From Spirochaetales bacterium (lineage in GTDB: Bacteria; Spirochaetota; Spirochaetia; JABMQR01): DNA of 10,733 bases. Under the pieces are notes generated by a model. That model worked only from the letters and a program-made list of their open reading frames with translations. It was not told where the DNA came from and made no database searches. The stretch covers positions 1 through 10,733 of the forward strand of contig JAGLNY010000116.1 in NCBI GenBank assembly GCA_023139255.1. The letters run 5' to 3'. This document shows, piece by piece, positions 6,088 through 10,733 of this stretch. Position 1 is the first letter of the stretch; each line of letters begins with the position of its first letter. The position numbers were made by a program, and so were the translations under genes.

Positions 6088-6205
6088 GGGGAAGGGAGGG
6101 AGACGGGAGACGGGAGGCCGGAGGCAGGAATTCGAAGAGAAAAGCTTTGCCCCTCTTCAATCTTCCGGTCTCCAGTCTCCAGTCTCCCGTCTGCCGTCTG
6201 CCTAA
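6084..6205. repeat. Dispersed G-rich hairpin repeat, copy 2
   Basis: Second copy of the element at the window start, in the same orientation. It holds GGGAGAC-type units on the left, the central stem GAAGAG (6134-6139) / CTCTTC (6153-6158), and four CAGTCTCC/CGTCTGCC-type units on the right that can pair with the left arm. Both ends read TTAGG inward (6084 on plus, 6205 on minus). The right half is 8 nt shorter than in copy 1, which equals one internal unit. It fills the gap between two convergent genes, where it may act as a bidirectional terminator in RNA form, although no T-run follows the hairpin. Confidence 0.87.
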
Positions 6206-6212
6206 GTTTTAA

Positions 6213-7043
6213 CTATATCCCGGTCATCGACCTGACAAATCGCGTCAGCCCCTCAATCTCTCCATCTGAAAATTCCCTGGGAATAATAATCGGATAATTC
6301 TCCCCGGGTGGAAGTAATATACCCATCCCAAGTGCTTTCTTAAAAAGTTCTATATAGGAGACCTGCTCCATCCTTGTATTAATATATGGACCACGTCTGT
6401 CCCAGGTAAATACATCAATCAAACGCTGAAATTCTGATCCTTCACCTGCAGTACTGTGCATCTCCCTGATCAGCAGAGAAATTGTTTTTACCATTGCATC
6501 AATCAGGAATGGGGAAATCATATCACCTGGCGGCATTTTTGCAGCAATGGATTTGTTTCTCACACATATGATATCCGGAATAAAACTGCCGGGAAACGGC
6601 ATTATAGGCACAAGAAGATCATGTGTAAATTTTTTTTCCGGAAGAAAGGGTCTCCAGAAAGCTGCTTTCCCCTTATCACTGTCAGTCATTGCCGGGTCTG
6701 TTATCAAATCGTGTGTGATCCTGGATCCTGTTGCCAAAGAAAGTGCCTCAAGAGTTCTTTCACGATTTGAATAAAGTCGAAAATAGAGAAATTCCGGAAA
6801 CATAAGTTTAAGGATTTTTTCAAGCCTGCCGTCATAAACTGATGGATACTCTGCCAGCAGCCCTCTGGAAGCAGTCGATTTCATTATCTGGGACATCCCG
6901 TCCGGCCGGTGCCCAAGTATTGCACGGCCATTGTTCTGATAGAGATCTATATAGCGCTTCCCATGTAAATCATACAATCGGAATCCACGAGCCCTTGCTA
7001 TTATCGGCATTCTATATACCGGTTGATTAACATCTCTTGCCAT
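6213..7043 (-). CDS. Shortened class III aminotransferase-like protein
   Basis: A 276-residue protein whose ends resemble class III (glutamate-1-semialdehyde type) aminotransferases. The N-terminal ARARGFRLYDLHGKRYIDL (residues 16-34) with ILGHRPDGM (42-50) matches the family's small domain. SNRERTLEALSLATG (92-106) recalls the motif that normally reads SGxEAxxxAxxxAR. FIPDIICVRNKSIAAKMPP (154-172) recalls the PDI-x-GK block. KKALGMGILLPPGENYPII (235-253) and the FSDGEIEGL tail (258-266) match the C-terminal domain. The protein is about 150 residues shorter than these enzymes (about 430). The DE-x-x-G-x-G-R segment that holds the pyridine-binding aspartate is missing, and K164 is only a doubtful counterpart of the PLP lysine. 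It may be catalytically inactive or altered. It is 12 nt after pcrA and has no clear Shine-Dalgarno. Not a pseudogene by frame: the reading frame is open throughout. Confidence 0.6.
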   Translation of the reverse strand: MARDVNQPVYRMPIIARARGFRLYDLHGKRYIDLYQNNGRAILGHRPDGMSQIMKSTASRGLLAEYPSVYDGRLEKILKLMFPEFLYFRLYSNRERTLEALSLATGSRITHDLITDPAMTDSDKGKAAFWRPFLPEKKFTHDLLVPIMPFPGSFIPDIICVRNKSIAAKMPPGDMISPFLIDAMVKTISLLIREMHSTAGEGSEFQRLIDVFTWDRRGPYINTRMEQVSYIELFKKALGMGILLPPGENYPIIIPREFSDGEIEGLTRFVRSMTGI

Positions 7044-7055
7044 AAAGGTATATTA

Positions 7056-9296
7056 TCAGTCCTGAGCGATTTTCTCAAGCCGCGCATACTTAGGGATAAA
7101 CTTGGCAGAACGTCCGGTATCAAACCAAACGGTTACCACTCCCCGTCCGTTTTCTATCCTGGACTCAGTAATATGACCAGCTCCGTACTGATCATGATAT
7201 ACCCGGTCACCTGCAGCATAAGCAGTAGATGAAGGCATTTTCGACTGTGCATCCTTTCCAGCATGATTGCGGGAATTTGTATGTTTGGGGGAATCAAGCT
7301 TGATCTGTTTCCCAAAGCCAAAGTTATCATCAAAATGGGATTCCGGGGAGAAGGTGGATCCGGACCCAAATCCTGACCCGAACGGCGGGGTACCTTCAAT
7401 TTGTATATATTCCATTGGCAGTTCACGGAGGAAACGCGAAGGCATCTGATAACTGCTCCGCCCCCATATTGACCGTTTGCGGCATGCAGTAAAATAGAGC
7501 TGATGTTTTGCCCTTGTGATACTTACATAAAAAATTCTGCGTTCTTCCTCAATATCCTCATCTGTCTCATTAGCCCGGCCGGGAAACAACCCCTCCTCCA
7601 TACCGGTTATTATAACCCGGTCGAATTCAAGCCCTTTGGTATTATGCATGGTTATAAGTGTTACACCCGGCTTGTCTGAAGGATCCTGCCTGCCGATGCG
7701 GGTCGGATCAAGTTCCAGGGATTCCAAAAACTGGGAAAGACTTGCCCTGCCCGGCGGATACTCGCTGAGGGCATTAACCAACTCTTCCAGGTTGTTTATT
7801 TTCTGTGTCTTGGCTATCTGATCCTGCTGGCGATGATACTCAATTATCCCGGAATCTTTCAGGGCGGCCTGAGTCAATTCCGCAAGATCGGTTTTTTCCA
7901 GTTTCCCGAAAGCCTCAGTATACCAGGAGAGAAATTCCTCCGCTCCCTGTTTTGCCTTACCGCGAAGTTGGTCAAGGGCATTTCGTAAACCTGCAGGACA
8001 GTTCCCATACTCCCCTCCTGCTTCTTTAAGAATTTTATCTAACGAGACGTCCCCTATTCCCCGTGCAGGCTTGTTTATTATTCTCCTGAATGCAACTTCA
8101 TCAGCCGGGTTGAGCAAAAGAGAGAGAATTGCCAGGGCGTCTTTCACCTCTTCACGATCATAAAAACGGAGCGCACCGACTATCTTATAGGGTATTCCCA
8201 TTCTCATAAAAACCGTCTCGAATGCTGCAGACTGTGCGTTAGTTCGGTACAGGATCGCAGTCCCATCGTAATTTGAGTCAGAATCTACCAGGCCGACACA
8301 AAATCTTGCCTCCGCAAACTGGTCTTCAAAGAAGACAAGCTTTCCCTTATCCCCATCAGGCTTCTTTGTCCAAAGGGTTTTACCATGACGGCCAAGGTTA
8401 TTGCTTACTACTTTTTCCGCTATTTTCAGAATATTCCCGGCAGACCGATAGTTTTCTTCAAGTTTTATGACTCTCGTATGGGGGAATTTATCAGGGAATG
8501 TCAAAATATTCATCAGTTCAGCCCCACGAAACCGGTATATTGACTGGTCATCATCCCCAACCACACAGAGAAAAGATCCTTCCCCGTACAACTGTTGGAG
8601 AAGCTGGTACTGTGCCGCATTTGAATCCTGATATTCATCAACCAATATTGCCCTGAAACGATTCTGGATTCTCTGCCTGACAACAGGGTTATTTTTCAGA
8701 AGCTCAACTGAACGGGAAATCAGGTCCCCGAAATCAGCATTGCCGATCGCACGAAGCTTCTTGTCATACGCTTCATACATCTCAGGGAACCTGGGATCCC
8801 TGCTAATTATGGACAGGTCATCGTCAGGGCGCAGACAGTAGTCCTTTGCTTTGCTGATTGACTTCACAAAAGGTTTCAGCTCTACTCTTTTATACTTTTG
8901 AAAAAGGCTATGCAGTAAAGTCAGTGAATCCTCATCATCATATATAGTAAAGCTGTCTGACAGAGCCAGAAGTGATGAATTCCGTCTCAGCAGCCAGGCA
9001 CCGAAAGAGTGAAAAGTTTTTACCATGACATCATCGGAACCCTCAGCAATTTCCAGTACGCGGTCCTTCATTTCAGCTGCTGCTTTATTGGTAAATGTCA
9101 CTGCCAGAATAGATCTTGGGCTGCAATTGAGATCTTTAATCAAGTAGGCAATTTTTGTTGTGATGACCCGTGTTTTTCCCGATCCGGCCCCGGCCAGCAC
9201 CAGCAGCGGATCGGTACACTCAAGAACTGCCATTCTCTGCTGCTCATTCAATGAGTCTAAATATTCCTTTTCATTAATAGATGTATGTATCTTCAT
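7056..9296 (-). CDS. pcrA: ATP-dependent DNA helicase, PcrA/UvrD family
   Basis: SF1A 3'-5' DNA helicase for nucleotide excision and mismatch repair and for clearing RecA and stalled polymerase. The 746-residue product has all motifs in order. They are the Q motif LNEQQRMAV (16-24), Walker A AGAGSGKT (35-42), Ia VTFTNKAAAEM, motif II VDEYQDSN and motif III VVGDDDQSIYRFRGAE. These are followed by IV LEENYRSAGNIL, V TLITMHNTKGLEFD and VI RRIFYVSITRAKHQLY. Motif II has S where most family members have T. The C-terminal end has a Gly/Ser/Phe-rich linker (about 655-700) and then GDRVYHDQYGAGHI, the Tudor-like RNA-polymerase-contact region of PcrA/UvrD. The ATG overlaps the rimO stop by ATGA, so translation is coupled. 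Rep is an alternative name, but the C-terminal domain favours PcrA/UvrD. Confidence 0.95.
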   Translation of the reverse strand: MKIHTSINEKEYLDSLNEQQRMAVLECTDPLLVLAGAGSGKTRVITTKIAYLIKDLNCSPRSILAVTFTNKAAAEMKDRVLEIAEGSDDVMVKTFHSFGAWLLRRNSSLLALSDSFTIYDDEDSLTLLHSLFQKYKRVELKPFVKSISKAKDYCLRPDDDLSIISRDPRFPEMYEAYDKKLRAIGNADFGDLISRSVELLKNNPVVRQRIQNRFRAILVDEYQDSNAAQYQLLQQLYGEGSFLCVVGDDDQSIYRFRGAELMNILTFPDKFPHTRVIKLEENYRSAGNILKIAEKVVSNNLGRHGKTLWTKKPDGDKGKLVFFEDQFAEARFCVGLVDSDSNYDGTAILYRTNAQSAAFETVFMRMGIPYKIVGALRFYDREEVKDALAILSLLLNPADEVAFRRIINKPARGIGDVSLDKILKEAGGEYGNCPAGLRNALDQLRGKAKQGAEEFLSWYTEAFGKLEKTDLAELTQAALKDSGIIEYHRQQDQIAKTQKINNLEELVNALSEYPPGRASLSQFLESLELDPTRIGRQDPSDKPGVTLITMHNTKGLEFDRVIITGMEEGLFPGRANETDEDIEEERRIFYVSITRAKHQLYFTACRKRSIWGRSSYQMPSRFLRELPMEYIQIEGTPPFGSGFGSGSTFSPESHFDDNFGFGKQIKLDSPKHTNSRNHAGKDAQSKMPSSTAYAAGDRVYHDQYGAGHITESRIENGRGVVTVWFDTGRSAKFIPKYARLEKIAQD

Positions 9297-10657
9297 AAAA
9301 CAACAGCTTCCAAGTCAATCCCGACCCTTCTTCGTATCCCGCATCGAATTATATCACCTGGTTTCCCGGAATCAGTCAGAACTACAGTTGAGCCGTCAAC
9401 TTCCGGGGCCTGGGCAAACATCCTGCCGATAAGCAGATCTTCCTGCTCAATTTTTTCCTCAATCAATACATCAAACTCACGGCCTACCCAACGGTCAAGC
9501 TGTTTCTCAGTGATACTGTTCTGCAGATGTTCCAACTCCTGCTTCCAACCTTCAGCCCTTGAAGCGGCTCTCTTGTGTGCAGAGGCTGTCCGTTCCCCAA
9601 ATGCCGGGGTTCCTTCCTCCGGTGAATATATAAATATACCGGCCCAGTCAAGTTGTGCTTTTTCAACAAATCCCAACAGCTCATCAATATGCTTCCGCTT
9701 CTCTCCGGGAAAACCGAGCATGAATGTAGACCTGATAACTGCATCCGGAAGTGTTTCACGGATACCGCCAATCAAGTCCAGATACTGACCGGACGACCCC
9801 ATCCGTCCCATCCCATGAAGAATCGGTATCGCTGCATGCTGGAAAGGGATGTCAAAATAGGGAAGAATGTTAGCCCTCGCATTCACCAACCGGGGAAGTT
9901 CTGTCGGAAAATCATCAGGGTGAATATAGAGCATCCTGATTACATGATTTCCCTCAAGAGATGAGAGTGTTTCAAGGAGGTCAAGAAACTGTCCGTTCTC
10001 AGGATTTCCCGGACTACCTCTTCCACCACTACTATCTGTACCATAGGCAGCCAGATCCTGGGCAATAAGGTTGATTTCCACGACACCCTGGCTGATGAGG
10101 TTTTTTGCATCACTGACAATTTCATCAAACGGCCTGCTTCTTAAATCTCCGCGGATAAGAGGAATCGCACAGTACCGGCAGTGATGGCTGCATCCTTCAG
10201 AAATCTTAAGGTATCCGCTTCCGGGGAAAGAAAAAAGTTGTTTTCTTGTAAAATACTCCCTGTCCGGCAAATCGGGGTAGAGTTCTGTGCGCTGTCCTTC
10301 CATTACTTGCCGGGCGAAAAGAGCTATTTTTGAAAGATTCATATTTCCAAAAAATCCGTCTGCTTCTATGAGTTCACCGCTTATCTGACGGCCGTACCGC
10401 TCTGACAGACATCCTGCCATAATAATTTTTTTTTCAGGATACCGTACACGAAATCCGAAAAGAGTGTTAAGCGACTCTTCTCTTGCCGGTTCAATAAACC
10501 CGCAGGTGTTAATAATTATCAGATCAGCGTCTTCGGGCAGTTCACAGTATTCCCATTCACCTGTTTCCCGGAGAGAATCAAGCATTACCTCAGCATCAAC
10601 CTGGTTTTTTGCACATCCAAGGTTTTCTATATATATTTTTTTTAAATCTGACTTCAT
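9293..10657 (-). CDS. rimO: Ribosomal protein S12 methylthiotransferase RimO
   Basis: RimO is a radical SAM enzyme with two [4Fe-4S] clusters that adds a methylthio group to an aspartate of ribosomal protein S12. The 454-residue product has the N-terminal cluster cysteines C15 (ENLGCAKNQVDAE), C52 (NTCGFI) and C83 (AGCLSERYG). The radical SAM motif C156-C160-C163 reads EGCSHHCRYCAIP. RimO-specific features separate it from the tRNA enzyme MiaB: IRGDLRSR, EINLIAQDLAAYG, and the TRAM-domain GRMFAQAPEVDGSTVVL near the C-terminus. The ATG at 10657 is chosen because the family starts at KKIYIENLGCAKN and GGAG lies 10 nt upstream. A TTG at 10693 would add 12 residues without family support. It heads an operon with pcrA and the aminotransferase-like gene. 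Confidence 0.95.
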   Translation of the reverse strand: MKSDLKKIYIENLGCAKNQVDAEVMLDSLRETGEWEYCELPEDADLIIINTCGFIEPAREESLNTLFGFRVRYPEKKIIMAGCLSERYGRQISGELIEADGFFGNMNLSKIALFARQVMEGQRTELYPDLPDREYFTRKQLFSFPGSGYLKISEGCSHHCRYCAIPLIRGDLRSRPFDEIVSDAKNLISQGVVEINLIAQDLAAYGTDSSGGRGSPGNPENGQFLDLLETLSSLEGNHVIRMLYIHPDDFPTELPRLVNARANILPYFDIPFQHAAIPILHGMGRMGSSGQYLDLIGGIRETLPDAVIRSTFMLGFPGEKRKHIDELLGFVEKAQLDWAGIFIYSPEEGTPAFGERTASAHKRAASRAEGWKQELEHLQNSITEKQLDRWVGREFDVLIEEKIEQEDLLIGRMFAQAPEVDGSTVVLTDSGKPGDIIRCGIRRRVGIDLEAVVL

Positions 10658-10667
10658 ACCCGATAGT

Positions 10668-10671
10668 CTCC
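10668..10671 (-). promoter_or_regulatory. Ribosome binding site of rimO
   Basis: GGAG on the minus strand lies 10 nt before the ATG at 10657 and supports that start. Confidence 0.55.
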
Positions 10672-10683
10672 GGTTCCCTGATA

Positions 10684-10713
10684 ATAATGTCAAGACCGGC
10701 GAGGCAATTTCAA
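10684..10713 (-). promoter_or_regulatory. Candidate promoter of the rimO-pcrA operon
   Basis: On the minus strand TTGAAA (complement of 10708-10713) is followed after 18 nt by CATTAT (complement of 10684-10689), 4 of 6 matches. A TTGACA overlaps the -10 region (10688-10693) but lacks a good -10 of its own. The upstream sequence ends with the window, so this is only a candidate. Confidence 0.3.
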
Positions 10714-10733
10714 AGGCTCCTCACACAATTTCT
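10714..10733. other. End of window upstream of rimO
   Basis: These bases hold no recognisable feature. An open minus-strand frame ends in TGA at 10690-10692 and might be the tail of a further gene upstream, but too few codons are visible to judge. Confidence 0.3.

Noticed and set aside
9285..9788. Plus-strand 167-codon ORF
   Set aside because: It lies antisense to the end of rimO, has no ribosome binding site and resembles no family.
10690..10733. Possible C-terminal fragment of a gene ending just before rimO (frame ending PLKLPRRS then TGA)
   Set aside because: Only about 13 codons are visible and no family can be recognised.

Overview
This is a compact, gene-dense chromosomal window that is mostly housekeeping. 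The best taxonomic guess is a free-living or environmental member of the Spirochaetota. That is an inference from the rplM-rpsI-recX cluster, the UPF0158-GNAT fusion protein and the moderate base composition; no rRNA or other decisive marker is present. Nothing looks like a phage, transposase, CRISPR array or tRNA/rRNA gene.

Layout. 1-135: copy 1 of a roughly 125-nt G-rich, hairpin-forming repeat, directly after a minus-strand gene for a UPF0158-GNAT fusion (133-1098). 1099-1288: divergent promoter region. 1289-2581 (+): enolase, closed by a strong rho-independent terminator. 2655-4105 (-): rplM-rpsI-recX (ribosomal proteins L13 and S9, then the RecA modulator RecX), with recX starting 47 nt inside rpsI. 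4186-4221: terminator of the next gene upstream, followed at once by the rplM promoter. 4300-5688 (-): stand-alone TrpB2-type tryptophan synthase beta subunit. 5689-5886: divergent promoter region in which the two candidate -35 boxes overlap. 5887-6087 (+): small one-cluster [4Fe-4S] ferredoxin. 6084-6205: copy 2 of the repeat, between convergent genes. 6213-10657 (-): a tightly packed operon transcribed rimO (ribosomal protein S12 methylthiotransferase) - pcrA/uvrD helicase - an odd, shortened relative of class III aminotransferases.

Functional themes are glycolysis (enolase), ribosome synthesis and modification (L13, S9, RimO), DNA repair (RecX, PcrA) and amino-acid metabolism (TrpB2). Ribosome-related and recombination/repair genes are paired twice: rpsI with recX and rimO with pcrA, each through overlapping reading frames.

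The points most worth a second look are the two repeat copies, whose TTAG-type ends supply the stop codons of neighbouring genes; the reduced aminotransferase-like protein; the UPF0158-GNAT fusion; and the rpsI/recX overlap. I found no clear new defence or mobile system.
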